21,178 nucleotides of DNA, from NCBI GenBank assembly GCA_002323775.1, contig DCPV01000293.1, forward strand, positions 1 through 21,178, read 5' to 3'. This document shows, piece after piece, positions 14,482-21,178 of the stretch; within the stretch, counting starts at the first letter, position 1, and each line of letters opens with the position of its first letter. A program made the position numbers and the translations under genes. This DNA is from Firmicutes bacterium UBA1535. Its GTDB lineage: Bacteria > Bacillota > Clostridia > Tissierellales > Sedimentibacteraceae. Under the pieces are notes generated by a model. It saw nothing but the letters and a program-made list of their open reading frames with translations, was not told where the DNA came from and made no database searches.

Positions 14482-15711
14482 TCTTTTTATCAGCAACACT
14501 GATAAATCATTTACATTTGTTCCAGTAGGTCCTGTTTTAACTAATCCATCACAGGCTTCTAAGGCACAGTACGAATCATTGTTTTCCAGATATTGGAATA
14601 TCGACATTCCTTTATCTAAAAGCAATTTTTGAGTCTTATTATCAACATATCCTCCAGCAGCATCAGTAGGACCATCCGTCCCATCTGAGCCTATTGAAAA
14701 TATCGCAATATCTTTAAGATTTGCAATTCCTGTAGCAGAGGCTAACGCCAATTCTTGGTTTCTGCCTCCAAGACCATTTCCTTTTAGGCGAACCACAGTT
14801 TCTCCTCCAGCAATAAATGCAAGTGATTTATCTGAATTATTATAATGCTGTGCTATAGAAGCGAGGAAATTTCCTGCCTCTCTTGCTTCACAGCTAAGGC
14901 TGCTTGTCAGAACAATTGGCTCATATCCAAGCTCTATACATTTTATCTTTGCAGCCTCACAAAGCTGTGTAACACTTCCGGTAATCTGTGTTGTAACATT
15001 ATTAAGCTCGTGTGGCGGTTCTATGTTTAATAATTTCTCGATATCCTCTGTAAATGTAATTCCGTACCTAAGAAATATTTCCTTAGCCTGTTCTGATGTG
15101 GAATTGTCTGGATATGCTGGCCCTGAAGCAATCATATCTAATGGATCGCCAATAATGTCTGATAACACTACAGAAAACACTTTAGCCGGCTCGCATAGCT
15201 TTGCGAATTTACCGCCTTTTACAGCAGATAGGCGTTTCCTTATTGTGTTCATCTCGACAATATTAGCACCACTGGCAAGCAATTGCTTGGTTAAGCTCTC
15301 AAGCATATCATTTGAAATCAAAGGTTTTTCAAACAATGCTGAGCCTCCGCCAGAGATTAAAAATAATACAGTGTCCTCAGTGTTTAGTCCTTGTACAAGA
15401 CTGATTGCTTGCTCAGTAGCGATAAATGAATTCGCATCTGGAATTGGATGTCCTGCTTCAAAGATACGTACATTAGGCAAATCCCCTTTTGCATGCTCAT
15501 ATTTTGTAATAACTATCCCGTCATCAATTTTGTCACCGAGCATATCACAAGCAGCCTTTGCCATAGACCAAGCAGCCTTACCAATTGCAATAAGCAGCAA
15601 TCTGCCATTTGAAAATTCATGTCCCTCCAAAGCCTTTTTTACTGCATTATCTGGAAGCGCTGCCTTAATCGCTGCGTCAATAATTTGTTGTGCATCATTT
15701 CTAAGATTCAA
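14479..15711 (-). CDS. Glycerate 2-kinase (DUF4147/MOFRL family)
   Basis: This 410-residue kinase is of the type that makes 2-phosphoglycerate from glycerate and ATP, feeding lower glycolysis. The N-terminal DUF4147 domain (about 5-235) has LLLIAIGKAAWSMAKAA, EAGHPIPDANS and the Gly-rich LFLISGGGSALFEKP. The C-terminal MOFRL domain (about 300-405) has AGGETVVRLKGNGLGGRNQE and SIGSDGTDGPTDAAGG. The start codon is TTG, eight bases after GAGGAG; no in-frame ATG fits nearby. It follows the GntP permease in the same direction, with a small hairpin between them. The family also includes hydroxypyruvate-linked enzymes, but kinase is the best call. Confidence 0.92.
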   Translation of the reverse strand: MNLRNDAQQIIDAAIKAALPDNAVKKALEGHEFSNGRLLLIAIGKAAWSMAKAACDMLGDKIDDGIVITKYEHAKGDLPNVRIFEAGHPIPDANSFIATEQAISLVQGLNTEDTVLFLISGGGSALFEKPLISNDMLESLTKQLLASGANIVEMNTIRKRLSAVKGGKFAKLCEPAKVFSVVLSDIIGDPLDMIASGPAYPDNSTSEQAKEIFLRYGITFTEDIEKLLNIEPPHELNNVTTQITGSVTQLCEAAKIKCIELGYEPIVLTSSLSCEAREAGNFLASIAQHYNNSDKSLAFIAGGETVVRLKGNGLGGRNQELALASATGIANLKDIAIFSIGSDGTDGPTDAAGGYVDNKTQKLLLDKGMSIFQYLENNDSYCALEACDGLVKTGPTGTNVNDLSVLLIKR

Positions 15712-15728
15712 AAAAACAGCTCCTCTCT

Positions 15729-15749
15729 AAAAAGTGAACTGCGTTCACT
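15729..15749 (-). terminator. Small hairpin with short U-tract between gntP and glycerate kinase
   Basis: AGTGAAC/GTTCACT is a perfect 7-bp stem with a 3-nt loop, followed on the minus strand by about five T just before the glycerate kinase ribosome site. It could be a leaky terminator setting kinase below permease, or an mRNA processing barrier. The short stem makes strong termination unlikely. Confidence 0.45.
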
Positions 15750-15808
15750 CTATGTTTCTTTTGAAAGAACGCCAAAGCAAAGGCTCTGACGCTCTTATAA
15801 ATTCTTAA

Positions 15809-17176
15809 CTAACGAATGAATAAATAAACTAAATATACATTAATGATAGAAGCAATACCCACGATGAGCGTACCTAATGTCTGAGTTTTGTAACCATCCT
15901 CAACCTTCATTTCACCGAAGTTAGTAACTACCCAGAAATAACTATCATTTGCGTGTGACACTGTCATGGCTCCTGCTCCAATTGCTATTACAGTCAATGC
16001 TGCAAGCGGAGAAGTGCCAAGTCCGATTGTTGCCAGCATCGGTGCAATAATACCTGCTGTTGTTGTCAATGCAACTGTTGAAGACCCTTGAGCTGTCTTT
16101 AATATAGCAGATAATAGGAATGGGAAGAATACTCCTAATGTAGCCAATGTAGCAGAGTTTTCTTTAATAAAGCCTACCATTGAAGTAGATGCAATTACAG
16201 TACCAAGAACTCCACCAGCAGCTGTAATGAATAATATAGGTCCTGATACCTTTAGCGTTTCATTTGTAATTTCATAAAGGTCCTTTAATTTTTTCTGGCT
16301 TCCTAAAAGAATTATACCAAAAATAACACCAACTGCGATAGCTATAATAGGAGTACCAAGGAATGTAATTATTGCTATTGGCTTACCAGCCATTGCTAAA
16401 GCAGATGAAAGTCCCATAAGTAAAATAGGAATGATAATAGGAGCAAAAGATAAAAATGTACTAGGAAGCTTTCCATAGCTTGCAACAAGTTCTTCATAAG
16501 TCTGAACAACTTCTCCGCTATTGTTATCTACATCATCAGCTGCCTTTACCTTTTTACCGATTATTATTGCAAAGAAATAGCTTGCAATTAAAGGAAGTAT
16601 AGAACAAAGAGCACCAAATCCCATAACGAGTAAAAGATTTGTTTCCTGACCAATACCTTCATATAATGTATTGGCAGCGGCTATTGGTCCTGGTGTAGGA
16701 GGAATAAAGCAGTGTGCAATATAAAGTCCCATAGAAAGAGCAATCGTACTAGCTACTGATGATTTCATTGTACGCTTTACAAGCGCCTTACGAATTGGAT
16801 TTAGTACTACAAATCCACTGTCACAGAAAACTGGTATTGAAACAATCCATCCCATAATTAACATCGCTAGCTCTGGATTCTTCTTACCAACAACTCGAAC
16901 AACACAGTCTGCCATCTTAAGAGCAGCCCCTGTTTTTTCAAGCAAGGTGCCAATAAGTGCACCTAAAATAATTACGATACCAATACTCTTAAAAGTATTG
17001 CTAAATCCAGTTCCTATGACTCCCGGAATATCCGTTAAAGGAATTCCTGCAATAATTCCGAATAATAGAGAAATAGTCATAATGGAAAGGAAAGGATGAA
17101 TCTTTAGCTTTGAAATCGCAACAATCATAAGAATAACTGCAATAACAAAAGCAATAATTAATGGTATACCTGACAT
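15809..17176 (-). CDS. GntP-family permease, probable glycerate/sugar-acid:proton symporter
   Basis: This 455-residue integral membrane protein has about 12 hydrophobic helices, starting MSGIPLIIAFVIAVILMIVAISK. The family hallmarks are HPFLSIMTISLLFGIIAGIP near the N-terminus, SIPVFCDSGFVVLNPI, GLYIAHCFIPPTPGPIAAA, and the C-terminal GAGAMTVSHANDSYFWVV segment typical of gluconate permeases. A good GGAGG precedes the ATG. Placed between a CdaR-type regulator and a glycerate kinase, its likely substrate is glycerate rather than gluconate; no gluconate kinase or dehydratase is in the window. The assignment of substrate is by context only. Confidence 0.92.
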   Translation of the reverse strand: MSGIPLIIAFVIAVILMIVAISKLKIHPFLSIMTISLLFGIIAGIPLTDIPGVIGTGFSNTFKSIGIVIILGALIGTLLEKTGAALKMADCVVRVVGKKNPELAMLIMGWIVSIPVFCDSGFVVLNPIRKALVKRTMKSSVASTIALSMGLYIAHCFIPPTPGPIAAANTLYEGIGQETNLLLVMGFGALCSILPLIASYFFAIIIGKKVKAADDVDNNSGEVVQTYEELVASYGKLPSTFLSFAPIIIPILLMGLSSALAMAGKPIAIITFLGTPIIAIAVGVIFGIILLGSQKKLKDLYEITNETLKVSGPILFITAAGGVLGTVIASTSMVGFIKENSATLATLGVFFPFLLSAILKTAQGSSTVALTTTAGIIAPMLATIGLGTSPLAALTVIAIGAGAMTVSHANDSYFWVVTNFGEMKVEDGYKTQTLGTLIVGIASIINVYLVYLFIR

Positions 17177-17225
17177 ATAAATGCCTCCTTAATTTAATTT
17201 GATAATCCACGATAAATCACCAAGA

Positions 17226-17253
17226 ATTATCATGTTCTTATCTTATATGACAA
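17226..17253 (-). promoter_or_regulatory. Promoter of the gntP-glycerate kinase operon
   Basis: On the minus strand TTGTCA (17253-17248), a 16-nt spacer and GATAAT (17231-17226) precede gntP, with a predicted start near 17219 and a leader of about 43 nt. An inverted repeat lies just upstream of the -35. Confidence 0.55.
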
Positions 17254-17268
17254 GGAAAATATTTTCAA

Positions 17269-17314
17269 TGTTTCGTGTAATAAAAATCACAGTTATTTGT
17301 TGTTACAAGAAACA
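17269..17314. promoter_or_regulatory. Inverted repeat upstream of the gntP promoter, candidate CdaR activator site
   Basis: TGTTTCGTGTAA (17269-17280) and TTACAAGAAACA (17303-17314) are complementary at 11 of 12 positions and centred 34 bp apart. Relative to the predicted start they cover about -50 to -61 and -84 to -95, where activators bind. A nested smaller repeat, ATTTGTT/AACAAAT (17295-17317), overlaps the distal arm. CdaR, encoded next door, is the natural candidate. Confidence 0.45.
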
Positions 17315-17421
17315 AATGTAATCATTTTCCCATTATCATCACACTAAATTATATTCTTATATCATACTATCAATTAATAAATATTCTCAGAAAATTTTCC
17401 ATTAGGCATTATTTACAAGAA

Positions 17422-18582
17422 TTATATATCCTTAACGCTATCATAAATATCACGATAAAAATAAATTGCAATATAAAACAAGGATGAATGACGAATCGAC
17501 CTTGGATCATAGCCTGTGCGTTCTGCTATTTTCTTGAGCTTATTTTGCAAGGTGTTTTTATGGATAAATAGACGTTCCGACACTTTTTGAATAGAGCCTT
17601 CTAAGTCATAAAATGTCTCCAGCAAGACCATGGAATTACGAATTTCTTCTTTGGTAAATCCTTTAAAAATACGATGAACAAATTCATGCTTTGACAATTC
17701 GCTTATTTCATCCGTAAAAACCTCCATATTCAAATCATCATAAAAACGTATATCCCTCTTATGTGTACGCATACACGCCTTGTTAGCTTTTTGTGCACGT
17801 ATTAACGCAGTTTGTGCAAAGGCAAAATTCTCAACACTGCTGTCTATTCCAATGGCTAGTTTGACTGAAAAATTTTCTTCTACCTGATTTTTTAATTCCT
17901 TTGCTAAAGCTTCAACAGCATCATCACTGATAGCAGTTACCGCACAGACAAGGCTGGAGCCAGACTTATAGTAAAGATTTAGTGGGTCTTTATTTGTAAC
18001 TCGTTTCTTTAGGTACTGTTCAGCTCCCTCCATAACGTGCATGGACTGCAAATTTTCTTTCTGCTCAGAATGATAAAGGCTGCAAACTAGAATACGCCTT
18101 TGAATTGTAATATCAAATCCAAGAATTTTACCACGCTTTACAAAATCATTTGTTATGTTCTTTGCTTCCCCATTTAACCACTCAGATAAATAACGATTAC
18201 AGATATTTTCCTTTAATTGTCTTTGTTCAACAGAATATGTATTTTCCAATAACAACTCAGTCATTCTCTTTATTATTAATGCACTGTCTACAATTTCTTC
18301 ATATTTCCCGGTTATTCCGAGAACTCCAATGATATATCCCTGCAATTTAAGTGTATAATTTATACCCTGCTTAGCACCGTCAAATTCTCCATCATAATTC
18401 ACTATGATTTCATCAATTTGATTTTCTATTATACGCATAGCCCCTTCATGAAAAGAACCAACTCTTGGCTTGTCTGAGCTTGCTATAATAATACCTTTTT
18501 CATTCATAATATTAATTTTTAATGGAATGACAGAATTAACCTCTCTAACAATATTAGAGGCTATTTGTACAGATAGCATCAT
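17422..18582 (-). CDS. CdaR-family (sugar-diacid type) transcriptional regulator
   Basis: This 386-residue regulator has an N-terminal putative ligand domain (about 1-135; MLSVQIASNIVREVNSVIP, NEKGIIIASSDKPRVGSFHEGA, typical of Diacid_rec), a middle GGDEF-like domain (about 150-290, AIGIDSSVENFAFAQTALIRAQKA), and a C-terminal PucR-type helix-turn-helix (about 315-375, LEGSIQKVSERLFIHKNTLQNKLKKI). E. coli CdaR activates glycerate, glucarate and galactarate genes and responds to glycerate, which fits the gntP and glycerate kinase genes directly downstream. It is likely an activator acting on the repeat at 17269-17314. The start ATGATG has GGAGG nine bases upstream. A good sigma-A promoter precedes it. 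Confidence 0.92.
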   Translation of the reverse strand: MMLSVQIASNIVREVNSVIPLKINIMNEKGIIIASSDKPRVGSFHEGAMRIIENQIDEIIVNYDGEFDGAKQGINYTLKLQGYIIGVLGITGKYEEIVDSALIIKRMTELLLENTYSVEQRQLKENICNRYLSEWLNGEAKNITNDFVKRGKILGFDITIQRRILVCSLYHSEQKENLQSMHVMEGAEQYLKKRVTNKDPLNLYYKSGSSLVCAVTAISDDAVEALAKELKNQVEENFSVKLAIGIDSSVENFAFAQTALIRAQKANKACMRTHKRDIRFYDDLNMEVFTDEISELSKHEFVHRIFKGFTKEEIRNSMVLLETFYDLEGSIQKVSERLFIHKNTLQNKLKKIAERTGYDPRSIRHSSLFYIAIYFYRDIYDSVKDI

Positions 18583-18688
18583 GGTAAAAATCCTCCCTTA
18601 GCAAAAAAATCAAAACAATTTAAGCGTAAATTAATTAACAGTAAAATGTATTTAAAACGGATTTTTAGTTAAAATATATTTTGAATGA

Positions 18689-18717
18689 ATTCTAACATGT
18701 TATTTTACACTTGTCAA
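18689..18717 (-). promoter_or_regulatory. Sigma-A promoter of the CdaR-type regulator gene
   Basis: A perfect TTGACA (18717-18712, minus strand), a 17-nt spacer and TAGAAT (18694-18689) make this one of the best promoter matches in the window. It predicts a start near 18682. Confidence 0.7.
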
Positions 18718-18786
18718 TATAACTCTAAAATAAGCCAAGATTTAAAAATAAAGAATTTTAGTAATATAAGTAATAATTATTTTTTA

Positions 18787-18815
18787 TTGAATTCTTAAAT
18801 ATTGTGTGATATATT
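18787..18815 (+). promoter_or_regulatory. Sigma-A promoter of the M42 peptidase gene
   Basis: TTGAAT (18787-18792), a 17-nt spacer and TATATT (18810-18815) are present, with a predicted start near 18822. Confidence 0.55.
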
Positions 18816-18904
18816 TTAAATAGTGTAGTAAAAATATTTTTAGTAATTTTAGAAAAAAGTGACAGAGTGAGAGAAAACACTGCTTCACAAATGGAGGATA
18901 AAAA

Positions 18905-19933
18905 ATGTTTAATAAAGATTTTACAACAAAGGTATTAGAAAGAATTATAAACATACCGAGCCCTACAGGCTTTTGTAAAGAAGTTATAAACGAAGTAGGC
19001 AAAATTGCAGGCGAGTTCGGTTACAAATTTGAAAAAAATCAAAAAGGCAATGGAATAATCACAATTGATGGAGAAGATAATTCTTATTGCATAGGAATAC
19101 CAGTGCATGTAGACACTCTGGGAGCAATGGTAAGATCTATTAACTCAAATGGAACTTTGAGAATTACCAGCCTTGGTGGCAATATGTATTCAACACTTGA
19201 CGGAGAATATTGCAAAATTCATACTAGAAATGGTAAAGTTTATACCGGAACAATGCTTTGTTCTTCTCCGGCAGCCCATGTTTTCCCTGATTCAAAAACT
19301 AAAGAAAGAAATGAAGAAAACATGATGATTAGATTAGATGAGCTTGTATACAGCAAGGCTGATACAGAAAAACTAGAGATTGCAACAGGTGATTTTATAT
19401 CGATTGAACCAAAATTCCAAATAACAGAAAGCGGCTTTATAAAATCAAGATATATGGATGATAAGGCTGGAACTGCTTGTGCATTAAGTTTGATGGAAAT
19501 ATTTAACAGAACAAAAACAAAACCTAAGAACAAGGTTAAGATACTTATTTCAACATATGAAGAAGTAGGTCATGGCTGTTCATGGTTACCTGATGATGTG
19601 AATGAGTTAGTAGGTATTGATATGGGCTGTATTGGACTTGATTTAGCTTGTACTGAAGAAATGGTTTCAATATGCGTAAAAGATAGCTCTGGTCCTTATG
19701 ATTATGATGTTACAACAAAGCTTATAAATCTAGCAAAAGAGAAAAAATTGGGTTTTGCACAGGACGTATATCCAATGTATGGCTCAGATGTTTCAGCAGC
19801 ACTAAGCGGCGGCAACAACATAAGAGGTGGATTGATAGGTCCGGGAGTAAACGCATCTCACGGAATGGAAAGAACACATATAAAAGGCTTAGAAAATACA
19901 GTTGAGCTAATTTATGCTTATGTAATGGCATAA
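18905..19933 (+). CDS. M42 family metallo-aminopeptidase
   Basis: This 342-residue di-metal aminopeptidase of the family containing glutamyl aminopeptidase and TET peptidases forms large hollow particles in known cases and acts on short peptides in the cytoplasm. Expected metal and catalytic residues are visible: H68-x-D70 (PVHVDT), Asp pair 185/186 (RYMDDKAG), E219-E220 (TYEEVGHG), D239 (GIDMG) and H319 (NASHGMERTH). The PDZ-like dimerisation insert lies between about 75 and 175. The start has GGAGG at good spacing and a clear promoter upstream. It is monocistronic, closed by a terminator. Family members have often been mislabelled endoglucanases. Confidence 0.93.
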   Translation: MFNKDFTTKVLERIINIPSPTGFCKEVINEVGKIAGEFGYKFEKNQKGNGIITIDGEDNSYCIGIPVHVDTLGAMVRSINSNGTLRITSLGGNMYSTLDGEYCKIHTRNGKVYTGTMLCSSPAAHVFPDSKTKERNEENMMIRLDELVYSKADTEKLEIATGDFISIEPKFQITESGFIKSRYMDDKAGTACALSLMEIFNRTKTKPKNKVKILISTYEEVGHGCSWLPDDVNELVGIDMGCIGLDLACTEEMVSICVKDSSGPYDYDVTTKLINLAKEKKLGFAQDVYPMYGSDVSAALSGGNNIRGGLIGPGVNASHGMERTHIKGLENTVELIYAYVMA

Positions 19934-19956
19934 AAAAACGAAACAAACTGTTTTTG

Positions 19957-19985
19957 ATAGGAGGGGTTTCACTCCTCCTATTTTT
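19957..19985 (+). terminator. Terminator after the M42 peptidase gene
   Basis: The stem ATAGGAGG/CCTCCTAT (8 bp, extendable past one mismatch) has a loop around GGTTTCACT, followed by TTTTT. It separates the peptidase from the LytTR gene, which starts about 30 bases later and has no clear promoter of its own, so some read-through is possible. Confidence 0.85.
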
Positions 19986-20016
19986 GCAACGATAAACACT
20001 TTAAAGAGGTATAAAT

Positions 20017-20754
20017 ATGATAAACATAGGCATTTGTGAATATATCAAAGACATTAGAGAAGTACTATGCAATTTTATAAATATTTACTTTTCAAGTCAC
20101 TCATATTCATATAATATTTTTGAATTCGAGTCAGATGAAGCTTTGGTATCTTTTTTTGAAAATAATAAAAATAATGAAAATGAAATAGATTTGTTATTCA
20201 CAGAGCTTGATATGCAAAATATGTTTATTATTTTGAAAAAAATCAGACAAGAACATGAAGATTTAAGCATTGTACTTAATACATCCGAAAGCACTTATTC
20301 ACTTAAAAGCTTTGAGCTATGGCCTCTTTATTATAATATCAAGCCTATGTCGTATAGCACTCTTTCAAAAATTATGGATAGATTTATATTTCAGCACAAG
20401 GATATAAGAGAGGAAAATGTTCTAATTAAAAACGGAAAGAAATTTATGAATTTATCATTCAATGAGATATCATATATAGAAAGCCAAAATACAACACTGA
20501 GAATTCATATGAATAACTACGAAATTTTAAAAACCTACGGCAAGCTTGATGATATAGAAAAACAGCTGTCAAACAACAGGTTTTTAAGATGTCACAAAAG
20601 CTTTTTAATAAATATGGACTATGTGAAGTCTGTAGACTCCTACAAATTCACTACAATTTTTGGAGATACGGTGGCTATAAAGCAAAGAGAAGCACCAAAA
20701 ATCAAGAAAAAGTATTATGAATATATAATAAATAAAGAAAACTATGAGAAATAG
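20017..20754 (+). CDS. Orphan LytTR-type regulator with degenerate receiver domain
   Basis: This 245-residue protein has a receiver-like domain at 1-120 and a LytTR DNA-binding domain at about 138-240 (VLIKNGKKFMNLSFNEISYIESQNTTL..., RFLRCHKSFLINMDYV). The receiver keeps the conserved Lys (K109, NIKPMSY), but the acidic pair after beta-1 reads ICEYIKD (E8-Y9, not Asp-Asp). The phosphoacceptor position in IDLLFTELDM is Glu (E63), not Asp. Normal phosphorylation is therefore unlikely; Glu may mimic the active state. No histidine kinase gene lies beside it. AGAGG serves as ribosome site. Targets are unknown; LytTR proteins often act on exported or wall-related genes. Confidence 0.88.
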   Translation: MINIGICEYIKDIREVLCNFINIYFSSHSYSYNIFEFESDEALVSFFENNKNNENEIDLLFTELDMQNMFIILKKIRQEHEDLSIVLNTSESTYSLKSFELWPLYYNIKPMSYSTLSKIMDRFIFQHKDIREENVLIKNGKKFMNLSFNEISYIESQNTTLRIHMNNYEILKTYGKLDDIEKQLSNNRFLRCHKSFLINMDYVKSVDSYKFTTIFGDTVAIKQREAPKIKKKYYEYIINKENYEK

Positions 20755-20787
20755 CACCTTTTAAAAAATAAATACTCTTAAAATAAA

Positions 20788-20815
20788 AAATTGTCGGTGG
20801 GGTCACCGACAATTT
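20788..20815. terminator. Terminator between LytTR and bactofilin genes
   Basis: A perfect 12-bp stem (AAATTGTCGGTG / CACCGACAATTT) has a GGGT loop. On the minus strand it is followed by a T-run, making a good terminator for the bactofilin gene. On the plus strand only interrupted T follows, so it may also stop the LytTR message, less efficiently. Confidence 0.85.
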
Positions 20816-20818
20816 AAT

Positions 20819-21178
20819 TTATTCAGTTTTGATTTTTATTAAACCTTGAATTATAGCACCTTTTTCTATGCTTATTGTACTTGCTGTTACATTTCCTATT
20901 ATGTAAGCCTCTTTTGCTATAAACACTTCACCAGAAAGAACGATGTTTCCTTTTACTCTGCCTGATAATTCTATTCTTTTTGCAGAAATATCTCCTATGA
21001 TATCGCAGTTGTTTTTAATTATTAGAGTATTCTCAACCTTGATATCTCCTTCAATTTTAGCATTGCTTCCTTCAAAGTTCTTGCATGTGATGTTGCCAAG
21101 TATTTTACCTGTAGTGCTTATTGAATTTGCACTTGTAACATTTCCAATCATCTCTCCTGCAATTACTATGTTTGAATC
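20819..21178 (-). CDS. Bactofilin (C-terminal part)
   Basis: The frame is open to the right edge, so the N-terminus lies outside the window; 119 residues are visible. Bactofilins polymerise without nucleotide into filaments that act in cell shape, stalk or septum functions. The visible part is a repetitive right-handed beta-helix: short GN-I/V-x-S/C-x-x-x-x-G turns such as MIGNVTSANSISTTGKILGN, IEGDIKVENTLII, GRVKGNIVLSGEVFIAKEAY and IIGNVTASTISIEKGAIIQG. The internal ATG at 21151 is probably not the start: the frame continues upstream (SNIVIAGE), in the same repeat pattern. No membrane segment is seen in this part. Confidence 0.9.
   Translation of the reverse strand, partial: DSNIVIAGEMIGNVTSANSISTTGKILGNITCKNFEGSNAKIEGDIKVENTLIIKNNCDIIGDISAKRIELSGRVKGNIVLSGEVFIAKEAYIIGNVTASTISIEKGAIIQGLIKIKTE

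Larger units (their letters stand above)
18583..18904. other. Divergent promoter region between cdaR-type and M42 peptidase genes
   Basis: These 322 AT-rich bases hold no credible gene. They hold one good promoter in each direction (18717-18689 minus, 18787-18815 plus), a leader of about 100 nt for the regulator and about 83 nt for the peptidase. The peptidase leader has a weak GTGA/AGTG...CACT/TCAC pairing just before its ribosome site. No riboswitch was recognised. Confidence 0.5.

Noticed and set aside
15023..15730. 235-codon open frame on the plus strand over the glycerate kinase gene
   Set aside because: It is the antisense shadow of a well-supported kinase gene; no ribosome site and no recognisable protein family.

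Overview
The window looks like a low-G+C, endospore-forming member of the Clostridia. It is AT-rich throughout, carries spoIID, a zinc-motif-intact spoIIQ and spoIIID, and uses strong GGAGG ribosome sites. A Peptostreptococcaceae-like or related lineage is plausible, but the window alone cannot fix the family. No rRNA, tRNA, CRISPR array, insertion sequence or phage gene was seen.

Layout. (1) 1-1743, sporulation block: spoIID (partial, -) is divergent from spoIIQ (+), which is followed by spoIIID (+). Promoter-like sites matching forespore (sigma-F) and mother-cell (sigma-E) consensus sit at the right places. A terminator shared with murA closes the block. (2) 1750-8078, cell-wall block on the minus strand: walR, walK, yycH, yycI, then murA. 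murA has its own strong sigma-A promoter with a perfect 18-bp palindrome at the presumed transcription start. (3) 8165-11197: an AprX-like subtilase (+), a small XRE regulator (-) preceded by a coupled micro-ORF, and a soluble GGDEF protein (+). The micro-ORF start region is a repeat of a segment lying between walR and walK. The XRE/GGDEF divergent region holds four copies of CTAWTAG. (4) 11226-14481 (-): a prolyl-oligopeptidase-family peptidase and a metal-dependent amidohydrolase in one operon, driven by a promoter that lies inside a long AT-only hairpin. (5) 14479-18717 (-): a CdaR-type regulator, a GntP-family permease and a glycerate 2-kinase, together a glycerate (or related sugar acid) uptake and phosphorylation module, with an inverted repeat placed like an activator site upstream of gntP. 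(6) 18787-21178: an M42 aminopeptidase (+), an orphan LytTR regulator whose receiver has Glu in place of the phosphorylated Asp (+), and a bactofilin (-) running off the right edge.

How it fits together: the left third is envelope and spore-envelope biology (SpoIID/SpoIIQ peptidoglycan work at engulfment, MurA precursor synthesis, WalRK wall homeostasis). The right part is peptide and organic-acid use (S8, S9, M42 peptidases, amidohydrolase, glycerate module). The least explained elements are the MKNNERIS micro-ORF repeat, the CTAWTAG cluster, the operator-like palindrome on murA and the promoter-in-hairpin before the S9 gene. All promoters and operators listed are pattern matches read by eye, not measured sites.
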